DNA from: Flavobacteriales bacterium
Lineage (GTDB): Bacteria > Bacteroidota > Bacteroidia > UBA10329
NCBI GenBank assembly: GCA_020635495.1
Contig: JACJZQ010000013.1
Span: 44,026 to 108,025, forward strand
Reading direction: 5' to 3'
DNA: 64,000 nucleotides
Below are positions 17,690 through 26,849 of the stretch, one piece after another. A program made the position numbers and the translations under genes. The notes under the pieces were generated by a model that was given only the letters and a program-made list of their open reading frames with translations, was not told the DNA's origin and ran no database searches. Within the stretch, counting starts at the first letter, position 1, and each line of letters begins with the position of its first letter.

Positions 17690-18553
17690 TCAAATAAGAT
17701 TGAAACTATGACGAACGTACGAACCAAAAAGCAAACCAGCTTTTCTTCTATTCGAGATACGAATGCGCTCGCTCAAGATTCTATTTGATGGCGTGTTGGA
17801 TATTTTGGCGAAAAGCGCGTTGTAATAGACGTAGGCCAAATAGACTCCGAAACGGGCTTTCTTCGGCAATTGAACAATGCCTTCATAACCAGCCTCAAAA
17901 TCTTTCTTGATGTCCTGTTCTATCAGCTTTTTGGTTGCATCATCAAACCGAGTAACATCTATTCCTGGAAAGTAGGAACGCCCCAAACTGTTGTAATCTG
18001 CATTGAGGTCTCTTAAGAAGTTGATCTTCTGGAATGCCGAACCCAACTTCATAGCCGATGGTGTCAGATTCTTATACATTTCCGCATCACCTTCCGTAAA
18101 AACCTTCAAGCACATGAGGCCAACTACTTCGGCAGAACCTAAGATGTACTCTTCGTATTGCGCCTGCGTATAGTCTTCCTTATGCAGGTCCATCGACATG
18201 CTGGCCAAGAACTTATCAATCAATTCCTTTTCAATTCCGTACGCGTTTACCACTGCCTGGAAACTGTTAAGAATTGGATTCAATGAGATGCCTTCTTCAA
18301 TGGCCAAGTACGTGTCTGAAGAGAATCTCTCAAGCAAATTCTTCTTAGGAAAGGAGTGGAAGCTGTCCACGATTTCATCAGCAAACCTCACAAAGCCGTA
18401 AATACCATGAATGGGATTGACAAAGTCTTTGTGAAGAAACTTGATGGCAAGCGAGAAAGATGTGCTGTAAGAGGTGGTGACCAGCTTGCTGCATCTTTCA
18501 GATACAGTATCGAACAGAACTTTGGGGTTGTCTTTCTGGCTCAATTCTCTCAA
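17690..18553 (-). CDS. crtB: Phytoene synthase
   Basis: A 287-aa trans-isoprenyl diphosphate synthase of the head-to-head type. The two aspartate-rich metal-binding motifs are present: DEIVD at residues 59-63 and DLNAD at 182-186 within QKINFLRDLNADY. The family segments YGFVRFADE and SAEVVGLMCLKVF are also seen. It condenses two geranylgeranyl diphosphates to 15-cis-phytoene, the committed step of carotenoid synthesis. Its start overlaps the crtI stop by 4 bp. No GGPP synthase is present in the window, so that substrate must be supplied elsewhere. Confidence 0.95.
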   Translation of the reverse strand: MRELSQKDNPKVLFDTVSERCSKLVTTSYSTSFSLAIKFLHKDFVNPIHGIYGFVRFADEIVDSFHSFPKKNLLERFSSDTYLAIEEGISLNPILNSFQAVVNAYGIEKELIDKFLASMSMDLHKEDYTQAQYEEYILGSAEVVGLMCLKVFTEGDAEMYKNLTPSAMKLGSAFQKINFLRDLNADYNSLGRSYFPGIDVTRFDDATKKLIEQDIKKDFEAGYEGIVQLPKKARFGVYLAYVYYNALFAKISNTPSNRILSERIRISNRRKAGLLFGSYVRHSFNLI

Positions 18554-20031
18554 CGCTTTTGACCGAATTCCTTTTCTATCTGTGCTGCAACAACCTGACC
18601 AGAGATCAGCGATGGTGGCACGCCAGGACCAGGAGTGGTCAATTGTCCTGCAAAGAAAAGGTTTTTCAGGTGTTTGTTTTTCATCCGAGGCTTTAGAATT
18701 GCAGTTTGACTCAACGTATTTGCCAACCCGAACGCATTACCCTTGTATCCATTGTAATCTTGGATGTAGTCTCTATGTGCATAGCTCCTGTGATAAATCA
18801 CATCGTCCTTAACAGATTCTCCAGTTATGTGTTCAATGCGTTCAAGCACCAGATTGAAATACTTTTTTCGAACCTCTTCGGGGTCATCCAGATCAACAGC
18901 CACCGGAATGAGAATAAAGAGATTTTCATAGCCTTCAGGAGCAACAGAATCATCCGTTTTTGATGGCGTACAAACATAGAACAGCGGATTACTGGGCCAT
19001 TCTTTGGTATCGTAAATTTCGCCAAGATGTTTATCGAAATCGGTATCGAAGAACAGGGTGTGATGGAGTAGACCCGCAATCTTCTTCTTAACTCCAACAT
19101 AGAATATCATGCACGAAGGAGATAACTGCCGGGTGTCCCAGTACTTCTCGTCATACATACGGTATTTCTCTTCGAGAAGATGCTGCTCCACATGATGGTA
19201 ATCTGCACCAGCCACCACAATGTCAGACTGAATTGTTGTGCCATTGATAGAGATCCCAGTTGTTTGGTTTCCTGAAGCATTGACCGAACTCACTTTGGCA
19301 TTGGTCTCGATCTTCACGCCTTGCTCCAAGCAGATCTTCTCCATGGCCTCAATGATCTTGAACATGCCACCCTGAGGGTACCATGTTCCAAGGCTCCAAT
19401 CGGCATAATTCATCAACGAATACATGGCAGGCGTTTCGCTGGGTTTGGCACCTAAGAACAGCACAGGGAATTCGAGAATCTGAATCAGCTTTGGATTCTT
19501 GAAGTGCTTTCTGATGTAGCTGCTGATGGAGGAGAACATGTTCAGTTTCAGCGCGCTGGAGATCAATCTTGGGTCTGCGAATTCCATGACCGACAGCCCA
19601 GGCTTGAAAACGAATTCGTTCATACCCACATCGTACTTGTAGGCGGCCTCTTTCAGAAATTTCTTGAGTTGCAGAGCAGCACCCTTTTCCATGCTTTCCA
19701 CCAAGTCGTAGATGTCATCCAGTTGTGCTGGAATATCCACGAAATCGTCTTTGCCGAAGTAAACCCGATAGCCGGGGTCCAATCTGTCCAGCTGATAAAA
19801 GTCTGAAGCCGTATGACCGAATAACTGGTAGAAATTCTCGAACACATCGGGCATCCAATACCAGCTTGGCCCCATGTCGAAGGTGAACCCTTCAACTTCA
19901 AATTTCCGTGCTCGACCACCAATGGAGTGGTTCTTCTCGTAAACCGTTACATCATGACCATTTTTGGCACAGCAGGCGGCCGCTGCCAAGCCCGCAAATC
20001 CACTTCCAATTATCGAAACCTTCTTTCCCAA
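18550..20031 (-). CDS. crtI: Phytoene desaturase
   Basis: A CrtI-type FAD-dependent phytoene desaturase of about 493 aa. It has the dinucleotide-binding motif KKVSIIGSGFAGLAAAACCA at the very N-terminus, then YEKNHSIGGRARKFEVEGFTFDMGPSW. The C-terminal carotenoid-oxidase signature is NLFFAGQLTTPGPGVPPSLISG. No ATG is available near the Rossmann motif: the frame is open to a TTG at 20082, but the TTG at 20031 gives the usual CrtI start, so that one is chosen. It converts phytoene to lycopene and is the first gene of the crt operon, overlapping crtB by 4 bp. Confidence 0.93.
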   Translation of the reverse strand: MGKKVSIIGSGFAGLAAAACCAKNGHDVTVYEKNHSIGGRARKFEVEGFTFDMGPSWYWMPDVFENFYQLFGHTASDFYQLDRLDPGYRVYFGKDDFVDIPAQLDDIYDLVESMEKGAALQLKKFLKEAAYKYDVGMNEFVFKPGLSVMEFADPRLISSALKLNMFSSISSYIRKHFKNPKLIQILEFPVLFLGAKPSETPAMYSLMNYADWSLGTWYPQGGMFKIIEAMEKICLEQGVKIETNAKVSSVNASGNQTTGISINGTTIQSDIVVAGADYHHVEQHLLEEKYRMYDEKYWDTRQLSPSCMIFYVGVKKKIAGLLHHTLFFDTDFDKHLGEIYDTKEWPSNPLFYVCTPSKTDDSVAPEGYENLFILIPVAVDLDDPEEVRKKYFNLVLERIEHITGESVKDDVIYHRSYAHRDYIQDYNGYKGNAFGLANTLSQTAILKPRMKNKHLKNLFFAGQLTTPGPGVPPSLISGQVVAAQIEKEFGQKR

Positions 20032-20087
20032 AATGTGCGAATCAAATCTATACCCGTGTAGGATTTTCAGTTGTGATAACAATCATT

Positions 20088-20810
20088 TTACGAATGTGTT
20101 TTCGATGATTCAGCTACCAAACGGTCGATTGCAGCAAGTTCCTCCTCGGTAAGATGCCGCCATTTTCCAACTGGCGTGTCCAATTTCACGTTCATGATTC
20201 TGATACGCTTCAACTTCGTGACCTTATAACCAAGGTGCTCGCACATTCTACGGATCTGTCTGTTCAGGCCCTGTGTAAGAATAATTCTGAAGCGATTCTT
20301 GGCCACTTGTTCCACCTCACATTCCTTGGTGACTGTATCCAAAATCGGAACGCCAGAGCGCATTTGCTCCAAAAATTCCTGCGTTATGGGCTGGTTGACG
20401 TTGACCAGATATTCCTTCTCGTGATTATTCCTTGCGCGCAGAATCTTGTTCACGATATCGCCATCATCTGTCAGAAGGATAAGTCCTTCGCTCATCTTGT
20501 CCAATCGGCCAATAGGGAAAATGCGAGTAGGGAAATTGATATAATCGATGATGTTGTCCCTCTCAACCCGCGTATCGGTTGTACAAACGATACCGATAGG
20601 TTTATTGAACGCGATGTAAATCGAACTTGTCTTAGGGGCGGAGACCAGTTTCCCATCAACACGCACCTCGTCTCCTTCAGAGATCTTAGTGCCCATTTCT
20701 GGCACTTGGCCGTTAATGGTAACCCGACCTTCATCTATCAGTTTGTCGGCTGCTCTGCGAGAACAGTAACCGATCTCGCTGAGGTATTTGTTTATTCTGG
20801 TCTGGTTCAC
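20088..20810 (-). CDS. rluF: 23S rRNA pseudouridine synthase, RluB/E/F (RsuA) family
   Basis: A 240-aa protein with an N-terminal S4 RNA-binding domain (residues 4-50, RINKYLSEIGYCSRRAADKL) and an RsuA-family catalytic domain with GRLDKMSEGL at 101-110, where D104 is the nucleophilic aspartate. The LNRQIRRMCEHLGYKVTKLKR segment is typical of RluF, which modifies U2604 of 23S rRNA in E. coli; RluB/E-like specificity cannot be excluded. The start is GTG at 20810, 15 bp downstream of the RluA-like gene. A TAACTTTG box lies just ahead of it. Confidence 0.88.
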   Translation of the reverse strand: MNQTRINKYLSEIGYCSRRAADKLIDEGRVTINGQVPEMGTKISEGDEVRVDGKLVSAPKTSSIYIAFNKPIGIVCTTDTRVERDNIIDYINFPTRIFPIGRLDKMSEGLILLTDDGDIVNKILRARNNHEKEYLVNVNQPITQEFLEQMRSGVPILDTVTKECEVEQVAKNRFRIILTQGLNRQIRRMCEHLGYKVTKLKRIRIMNVKLDTPVGKWRHLTEEELAAIDRLVAESSKTHS

Positions 20811-20815
20811 CTTGG

Positions 20816-20823
20816 CAAAGTTA
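20816..20823 (-). promoter_or_regulatory. Putative Bacteroidota -7 box upstream of the RluF-like gene
   Basis: On the minus strand the bases read TAACTTTG, an exact match to the TAnnTTTG consensus for the primary sigma factor of Bacteroidota, only about 5 bp before the GTG start. No convincing -33 TTG is seen at the usual spacing, so support is limited to the one box. If used, the transcript would be leaderless. Confidence 0.35.
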
Positions 20824-20825
20824 GC

Positions 20826-21683
20826 TTAAGGGAAGAGCTTGTTGAACTTCTTCGGAATTGGAGCATCAACAGTCAATTGTTCATCCGTGAAAGGGTTTTT
20901 GAACGACAAAGAACTTGCATGCAGATAAAGTCCTTTTCCCTTCAGAATCAGTCCATCCAATCCGTAAAGTTGGTCGCCAAGAATGGGGTTTCCGATATGC
21001 GCAAAGTGCTTTCTTATCTGATGTCTACGACCCGTGTGCAGTACCACATCTACCAGATTCAATTTTGCAAAGCGTTCAGAATCCACTGATTCAATAACCC
21101 GATACTCGGTCATTGCATTCTTGCCATCAACTGCAAGATCAAGGGTTCCTTCCGTTGGCATTTGCCCTATGGTAACCGCAGTATAACGCTTGTTGACCTT
21201 ACCCTTTGCAAACAATTCGTTCAGCTTTGAGACGGCATTTCTTGTTTTGCCAATCAGGAGAATACCCGTGGTTGGATGGTCGAGCCGATGAATGGCTTCA
21301 GGAAAAGGAAGCACGTCTTCCTGAGTGCTGGTTTTCAAATTGAATGGAAGCGCATTTTCCACCGTTCGTTTTCGGTTTCCGCTGACTTCAATCCCTGCTG
21401 GTTTGTTCACAACGGCCAGAAAGTCGTCTTCAAACAGCACTTCCAGCGGCAATTCAAGCTGCGGTCTGTTTGTCCCGAAAGGAATTTGAAGTTCAATGGT
21501 TTCACCACCAGAAAGCAAGGTAGCCGTTGTAGCTAATGCACCATTTACCGTAACCCAACCTTTGTCAATGGCCTTTTTCATTCCCTTTCGGGATGGAACC
21601 AATCGAAACTTACTGCCCGCGTAATCAGATAGCCGTATTGGGCTTTGCAGATCGGTGACCAAGTGTGTTTCTACTTGAAGCAT
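20826..21683 (-). CDS. RluA-family pseudouridine synthase
   Basis: A 285-aa protein with an N-terminal S4-like region (residues 25-70, SRKGMKKAIDKGWVTVNG) and an RluA catalytic domain. The motif HRLDHPTTG lies at 132-140 with D135 as catalytic aspartate, and LHTGRRHQIRKHFAHIGNPILGD near the C-terminus. It isomerises uridine to pseudouridine in rRNA or tRNA. RluA, RluC and RluD specificities cannot be separated by eye. It is followed after 15 bp by the RluF-like gene. Confidence 0.88.
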   Translation of the reverse strand: MLQVETHLVTDLQSPIRLSDYAGSKFRLVPSRKGMKKAIDKGWVTVNGALATTATLLSGGETIELQIPFGTNRPQLELPLEVLFEDDFLAVVNKPAGIEVSGNRKRTVENALPFNLKTSTQEDVLPFPEAIHRLDHPTTGILLIGKTRNAVSKLNELFAKGKVNKRYTAVTIGQMPTEGTLDLAVDGKNAMTEYRVIESVDSERFAKLNLVDVVLHTGRRHQIRKHFAHIGNPILGDQLYGLDGLILKGKGLYLHASSLSFKNPFTDEQLTVDAPIPKKFNKLFP

Positions 21684-21733
21684 TTCTTCGCGATGAAGCT
21701 ATCTAAAGTTTCCCGTTGCGTTACTTTCGCGCC

Positions 21734-22534
21734 ATGCGATTATTGGTCTTGCTGCTGTTCATTTCTTTGGGTGCAACTGCACAGCGCGTGAAGGTCACCG
21801 CGCATCGAGGCGCTTCAGGCTACGCGCCAGAGAATACCTTCAGTGCCATTCGTAAGGCGTTGGAAATCGGGGTGGATAGGATAGAGGTTGACGTTCAGCA
21901 AACGGCAGATGGCGAGATCGTCTGTCTACATGACAAGAAGCTGAACCGAACCACAGATACCAAAGGAAAGGTGAAGAAATTCACGTATGCCGAATTGCAG
22001 CAGGTCAATGCACATCACACGTTCAAGAATGACTTCCCGAATGAGAAGATTCCGCTGCTGCGCGATGTATTTGAGCTGATGGATGGCGCAACGGAGTTCG
22101 TCATCGAGATAAAAGCGGGTAGGAGTTACTATCCAGGCATTGAAGACAGCGTGGCGAATATGATCACGCGCTACGAAGCCGAAAGATGGGCCTTGGTGCA
22201 CAGTTTCAACGACCGTGTTTTGGAATATCTGGACGACCATCATCCGAATATCAGATTACAGAAACTGTTCGTCTCAAAACCCATCTGGTTGCCGTTAATG
22301 TTGGACTTCCGACTTCATTTCGCTTCGTTGAAGGATTACGATTATCTGGAAGGCTTCGGGGTTAGCAAAGGTGGTGTAGACGCCAGATTGGTTCGCAAGG
22401 TTCATGAAATTGGGAAGGTGCTGCATGTTTGGACGGTGAACAAACCCGAAGACATTGCCGAAATGCTGGAACTAGGCGTAGACGGCATCATCAGCAATTA
22501 TCCAGACAGGGTGAAAGCGCAGTTGAGAAGGTGA
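21734..22534 (+). CDS. Glycerophosphodiester phosphodiesterase, secreted
   Basis: A 266-aa GDPD-family TIM-barrel protein. The ATG at 21734 is chosen over an in-frame TTG at 21716 because it begins a signal peptide (MRLLVLLLFISLGATAQ). The catalytic segments are AHRGASGYAPENT, then EVDVQQTADGEIVCLHDKKLNRTT and VIEIKAG, giving the expected His/Glu/Asp metal and acid-base residues. The C-terminal HVWTVNKPEDIAEMLELGVDGIISNYPD is diagnostic. It releases glycerol-3-phosphate from deacylated phospholipids in the periplasm. A TACTTTCG box lies 4 bp before the ATG. Confidence 0.92.
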   Translation: MRLLVLLLFISLGATAQRVKVTAHRGASGYAPENTFSAIRKALEIGVDRIEVDVQQTADGEIVCLHDKKLNRTTDTKGKVKKFTYAELQQVNAHHTFKNDFPNEKIPLLRDVFELMDGATEFVIEIKAGRSYYPGIEDSVANMITRYEAERWALVHSFNDRVLEYLDDHHPNIRLQKLFVSKPIWLPLMLDFRLHFASLKDYDYLEGFGVSKGGVDARLVRKVHEIGKVLHVWTVNKPEDIAEMLELGVDGIISNYPDRVKAQLRR

Positions 22535-22565
22535 AACAGCTACATTTGAGAACGATAGGGGCATA

Positions 22566-23411
22566 ATGGAGAACAAACTGAAATCGTGGTTTCTCACCAC
22601 ACTGGTCGCGTACAGTGTTGTTGTTACGCTTATTGGGGTTTATGTCATTGCCGCACAACTTGGAGAGCGCTCCATCTGGTTGGCCGTTACCGTTGCCGCA
22701 GCGCAAGTGGCCATCTATTTTGCCCGTTTGTATTTGGTGCAAGTGCCCAGAACATCTCCCGGATTGGCCGGATTCTCCATGGGAATCTTTGCTGCCACCA
22801 TGTATTCGGTGTACATGAGCTACCAGATGCAGGTGGCATCCGCTGCACCCTTGTTGGCGTTCATAGCGCTGTGTGGTTGGTTGGCCTACGTTTCGTGGTA
22901 TTCAGACCTTGGGGATAGAAGCAAAGACAAGATCAAACTCGGCAAGAAACTGCCCGATATTCCTTTGGAGGATTATGATGGCAACCCATTGAATTCTGCC
23001 GATTGGAAAGGGCAGAAGCGGTTGGTCATCTTTTACCGTGGTAATTGGTGTCCCATTTGTACGGCACAAGTAAAGGAACTGGAGAAGTTTGAGAAGCAGT
23101 TCAATGAACTTGACGTTCGCATAACGCTTATCAGTCCGCAGCCTCATGAGAAGAGCAGACGGTTTGCAAAGCGCAACGGCATGGATTACGATTTTCTGGT
23201 GGATGTTAACAACCAAGCCGCCAAGCAATTGGGTATACTGCATGAGAACGGTGTACCGAAAGGATTTGAAGTGCTGGGTTACGATACGGATGTACCCAAG
23301 CCGACCACCTTTGTGGTAGATGAGAAGGGCAAAGTGGTGTTTGCAGACCTCACCACCAACTACCGCTTGCGCACCAAACCACAGGATATCATTGCATCTT
23401 TAAGGGGATGA
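22566..23411 (+). CDS. Membrane-anchored AhpC/TSA-type thioredoxin-fold protein
   Basis: A 281-aa protein with about four N-terminal transmembrane helices (residues 8-115), then a peroxiredoxin or thiol-disulphide domain (125-281). The active-site segment is RGNWCPICTAQV with C162 and C165; the downstream LISPQPHEKSRRFAKRNG and cis-proline-region KPTTFVVDEKGKVVF are as expected. A CxxC at this position fits a peroxiredoxin-like redox protein (AhpC/TSA); reduction of peroxides or disulphides at the membrane is inferred. It overlaps the following esterase gene by 4 bp. Confidence 0.85.
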   Translation: MENKLKSWFLTTLVAYSVVVTLIGVYVIAAQLGERSIWLAVTVAAAQVAIYFARLYLVQVPRTSPGLAGFSMGIFAATMYSVYMSYQMQVASAAPLLAFIALCGWLAYVSWYSDLGDRSKDKIKLGKKLPDIPLEDYDGNPLNSADWKGQKRLVIFYRGNWCPICTAQVKELEKFEKQFNELDVRITLISPQPHEKSRRFAKRNGMDYDFLVDVNNQAAKQLGILHENGVPKGFEVLGYDTDVPKPTTFVVDEKGKVVFADLTTNYRLRTKPQDIIASLRG

Positions 23412-25057
23412 AACAGTTTTTTCAAATAGCGTTTATTGTACTGGTTCCGACCGTTCTTTTTGGTCAGGATTGTACTTCTGAAAGGTATTTAAGTAATATT
23501 TTTCAATCATCTGTAAATCAAGACGTTGTGTATGGTAATTCTCCAGCACTGACAGCCGTGTATGTGGCAGAGAACGTTACCGTCAATCAAGCCATGACCA
23601 TGGACGTTTACTACCCCGCGGGCGATGCCTTGGAAAAGCGTCCGTTGGTGATGTTGGCCTATGGCGGAGGCTATCTTTTCGGCACCAAAGAAGATGAAGA
23701 TGTTGCCGCTACATGCGATAGCCTGGCCAAGAAAGGATACGTAACGGCCAGCATCAATTACCGCATGAATCTGAATGCCGCAGACCCCAACAGTGCGGTG
23801 CGCGCCATTTACCGTGCCGCACAGGATTACCATTCGGCCATTCGGTATTTGAAGGAGTACGCCAACACCTTTGGCATTGACACCAACTACATCTTTGTGG
23901 GCGGTGTAAGCGCTGGCGGATTCTCGGCCATGCATGCGGTGTACTTGGACGACAATGAACGACCGGCCGCCACCTATCAGGGAGGTTTGTTGGGTAACGT
24001 GCCAGACCTCGGGTGTATTTCATGCGCTGGCAACAGCTTCAACCATTCGGCTGAAGTGCGTGGCATCATCAATCTGTGGGGTGCACTCATGGACACCTCC
24101 TACATCCAACAGGACGAACTGGTGCCCATGACCTTGTTCCATGGCACCAACGACCTTATTGTGCCTTACAATGTAGGTGTGCCTTTTACAGCGCTTTTCC
24201 TGATGCCAGATGTGTACGGTTCATCGCTTATTGCAGAACGCGTCAATAACCTGGGCGGCAATGCCGAATTGAACCTATTTCCGGGTGTGGGGCATAACAT
24301 CTGGGGGCTGAATGTGAACAACGTGATGGTGGGTGGTCCTACGGAGCATTGGTCGCCCATTACAGACAGCATCATTTCATTCCTCTATGAGAACATCCGT
24401 CCAGACGAACCGCTGTTAACTTACACCGAACCATTCTGCAGTGCCGATACGGCATGGCTACAGGCAACCAACGCACCTTCGGGAGGTTGGATATGCTGGT
24501 CTGTGGAGCAAGGCGAAATCGTAGTTGCCAATGCAGATTCTTCCATGGTTGGGGTGGTTTGGAATTCGGCAGGGAGCCATCAGGTGTCAGCCACGGCTTT
24601 CAATCACTTGGAAGCACGTTCATACACCCATCATGCGCAGGTGTCGGTATATATTTCTCCTGTTGTAAGCATTACCGACCTGGGTGGTACGTTGCAGGCC
24701 AGTGGCAATTATCCTTCTTACCAGTGGTATCTGAATGGTATGGCCATTTCGGGTGCCGACCAACCACAGTACAGTCCGATGGCCGCAGGAACATACACGG
24801 TTGAGGCCATAACGACCAATGGTTGCGGTGCGTTCTCAGAACCGCTTGTACTGGTTGGAATAGAGGAGGCCCAATTCAGTCAGCGTACGCACAGGGTAAG
24901 GGTTATTGACCTACAGGGACGAGAGATCGGAATGTACAGTTCCTACCAGCAGTTCATGCAGCGCCCAATGAGAACCAAAGGCATGGTACTCGTTCAGTTC
25001 TTGAACGAACAGGGAACCATCCTCAGCACGCAACGCGTAGTTATTTCCGAACCTTGA
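23408..25057 (+). CDS. Secreted alpha/beta-hydrolase (carboxylesterase-like) with Ig-like tail
   Basis: A 549-aa protein with a signal peptide (to about FG-QDCTS), then an esterase/lipase domain (30-335) whose triad is visible: nucleophile S168 in GVSAGG, D249 in HGTNDLIVPY, H296 in GVGHNIWG. The oxyanion segment is AYGGGYLFG in place of HGGG. Residues about 340-470 form Ig/PKD-like beta modules (YQWYLNGMAISGADQPQY). The last 80 residues resemble a weak T9SS sorting domain (VRVIDLQGREIG to the end) without the usual YPNP. It probably acts on esters outside the cell. The 3' end overlaps the convergent lipoprotein gene by 17 bp. Confidence 0.82.
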   Translation: MKQFFQIAFIVLVPTVLFGQDCTSERYLSNIFQSSVNQDVVYGNSPALTAVYVAENVTVNQAMTMDVYYPAGDALEKRPLVMLAYGGGYLFGTKEDEDVAATCDSLAKKGYVTASINYRMNLNAADPNSAVRAIYRAAQDYHSAIRYLKEYANTFGIDTNYIFVGGVSAGGFSAMHAVYLDDNERPAATYQGGLLGNVPDLGCISCAGNSFNHSAEVRGIINLWGALMDTSYIQQDELVPMTLFHGTNDLIVPYNVGVPFTALFLMPDVYGSSLIAERVNNLGGNAELNLFPGVGHNIWGLNVNNVMVGGPTEHWSPITDSIISFLYENIRPDEPLLTYTEPFCSADTAWLQATNAPSGGWICWSVEQGEIVVANADSSMVGVVWNSAGSHQVSATAFNHLEARSYTHHAQVSVYISPVVSITDLGGTLQASGNYPSYQWYLNGMAISGADQPQYSPMAAGTYTVEAITTNGCGAFSEPLVLVGIEEAQFSQRTHRVRVIDLQGREIGMYSSYQQFMQRPMRTKGMVLVQFLNEQGTILSTQRVVISEP

Positions 25058-25544
25058 TGAGTTCTACTTCGTCACCATTGTAGAAGAAGCTCAGGCTTTT
25101 ATACTTCTTGAAGAACTCCTGCATCTTCTTGGAGTCGGTGAACTTCTCATCTATGTTGTTGGTCACCTCATAAAGTATCATCAGGTCATCTCCCATTACA
25201 TCCAAGCGGTAAAGGGTTACCTCACGCTGTCCGTCCTGCTGCACGTTCATGAACTGAATGTTGTCTATTCTGGTGGTCCATGTGGTGTACAACTTGGTTT
25301 CGTAAGCACTATCATTCTCATTGTACTGAAAATGGTCTACCGCATACCTAACGGTATCCTTCTGTGCAATAACGTAGTACTCCGGATGGGCGTTAGACTC
25401 CTGCGATTTTGGCATCCACTTGCCCAATACCTGCTTGTTCACATACTCGGTAGGCTCAGAAAGCGGAATCATAGATTTGTACGGACAACCCCATAGCAGC
25501 ACAGAGAGGGCGGCCAGCAACACAACAAACGAAACGTTTTTCAT
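25041..25544 (-). CDS. Putative lipoprotein of unknown function
   Basis: A 167-aa protein. The ATG at 25544 is preferred over an in-frame start at 25586 because it begins MKNVSFVVLLAALSVLLWGC, a signal peptide ending in a lipobox (LLWG-C). The mature part is a small beta-rich domain (YYVIAQKDTVRYAVDHFQYNEND) with no recognised catalytic motif. The C-terminus overlaps the convergent esterase gene by 17 bp. Anchoring by lipidated cysteine is inferred from the motif alone. Confidence 0.7.
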   Translation of the reverse strand: MKNVSFVVLLAALSVLLWGCPYKSMIPLSEPTEYVNKQVLGKWMPKSQESNAHPEYYVIAQKDTVRYAVDHFQYNENDSAYETKLYTTWTTRIDNIQFMNVQQDGQREVTLYRLDVMGDDLMILYEVTNNIDEKFTDSKKMQEFFKKYKSLSFFYNGDEVELIKVRK

Positions 25545-25637
25545 GACAGAAATTTTTCGCAAGGTATTCACAATGGTTGAGATCAAGTTGATTAAGGTCA
25601 GGATCCCAAACTATTTATCTTTCCCAAAATTTGAACG

Positions 25638-26819
25638 ATGAAAAGAAGTTTCGCCTTGCTGCTAGTGTGCCTGCCCATATTACTGCACGCACAGGACCCA
25701 CAGATAGAGGCCATGCTGGCCGAAGTGAGCATAGATTCCATGCTGTACCATTGCAGCGCCATCAGTGGCGAGTTTCCTGTAACGGTCAATGGCAACACGG
25801 TCACCATCTCATCGCGCAATAAGAACAACCCCGGCAATGCTTTGGCCGCGCAGTACATCAAAGAGCGGTTTGAGGAGCACGGACTTACCACCACCATAGA
25901 ATCATTCGGTGCTGTGGGAGAGAACGTGCTGGCTACCCAACCAGGACTGCTGTTCCCAAATCAGAAGGTGGTTATTTGTGGTCATTACGATTCGATGCCT
26001 ACAGGAAACGATTCTCCTGCGGCAGATGACGATGGCAGTGGCACGGCTGCTGTCATGGAAGCGGCCAGGGTCATGTCGCAGTACAATTATGCTTACACCG
26101 TGGTGTATGCCGCATGGGATGAGGAAGAGTACGGACTGGTGGGTTCTAACAATTACGCCACCGCTGCGGAGAACGCGGGAGATACCATTGTGGCCGTGAT
26201 AAACATAGATGCCATTGCCTATGATGGCGATGGAGACAGCTTGGCCCGTGTACATGTGCGCGATATTGCCAATTCGCTCAATCTGGGGACGGTGGCTGCC
26301 AGCATGATAGGCACGTATGGTATCGGTCTGCAGATAGAGGTCAACAACCCTGGCGCCACCTACAGCGACCATGCCTCTTTCTGGAACCATGATTTCAGCG
26401 CCATTCTCATCATTGAGGATTTTGACAATGATGGCAATCCGCATTACCACACGCCAACGGACGAGGTGCAGTATTTCGATAACGGTTATTACCACGAGAT
26501 TGCCAAATGGGCCTTTGCCACGGCAGCAACCATGGCTGTGCCAATAAGTGGAAGCGTAGGAGTGGAGGAGAATGCCGAGGCGGAATGGCGCATCTACCCC
26601 AATCCGACCAACGGACTGCTGAACATTTCCTTGGATGGGAATACGGCAACATGCAACCTTGAGATTGTGGACATGAAAGGCGCTGCAGTGCTGCAAACCA
26701 CTGTTATAGGTTCTCGGCACTCGGTAGATGTTTCTGCGTTGCCCAAAGGGATGTATACCCTGCGAATGACCAGTGCAGACGGTGCGGTTGATATTTCCAG
26801 ACCGTTGATTAAAAATTAA
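25638..26819 (+). CDS. Secreted M28-family zinc metallopeptidase with T9SS sorting domain
   Basis: A 393-aa protein with a signal peptide (MKRSFALLLVCLPILLHA), then an M28 peptidase domain (about 20-305). The di-zinc site is visible: GHYDSM (His, Asp), ADDDGSGTA (bridging Asp), WDEEEYGLVGS (Glu-Glu), NIDAIAYDGDG (Asp) and HYHTPTDEVQYFD (His). A type A T9SS CTD begins at WRIYPNPTNGLLNIS and runs to the end (YTLRMTSADG). It is probably an aminopeptidase secreted for protein degradation. It lies 30 bp before the marR gene. Confidence 0.92.
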   Translation: MKRSFALLLVCLPILLHAQDPQIEAMLAEVSIDSMLYHCSAISGEFPVTVNGNTVTISSRNKNNPGNALAAQYIKERFEEHGLTTTIESFGAVGENVLATQPGLLFPNQKVVICGHYDSMPTGNDSPAADDDGSGTAAVMEAARVMSQYNYAYTVVYAAWDEEEYGLVGSNNYATAAENAGDTIVAVINIDAIAYDGDGDSLARVHVRDIANSLNLGTVAASMIGTYGIGLQIEVNNPGATYSDHASFWNHDFSAILIIEDFDNDGNPHYHTPTDEVQYFDNGYYHEIAKWAFATAATMAVPISGSVGVEENAEAEWRIYPNPTNGLLNISLDGNTATCNLEIVDMKGAAVLQTTVIGSRHSVDVSALPKGMYTLRMTSADGAVDISRPLIKN

Positions 26820-26849
26820 GTGCCATTTTAGGGCAACTCAAAGTAGCGG

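Noticed and set aside
23408..25057. Full T9SS sorting domain in the esterase
   Set aside because: The end resembles a sorting domain, but the YPNP-type start and the final KxxxK pattern are missing; recorded only as a weak similarity.
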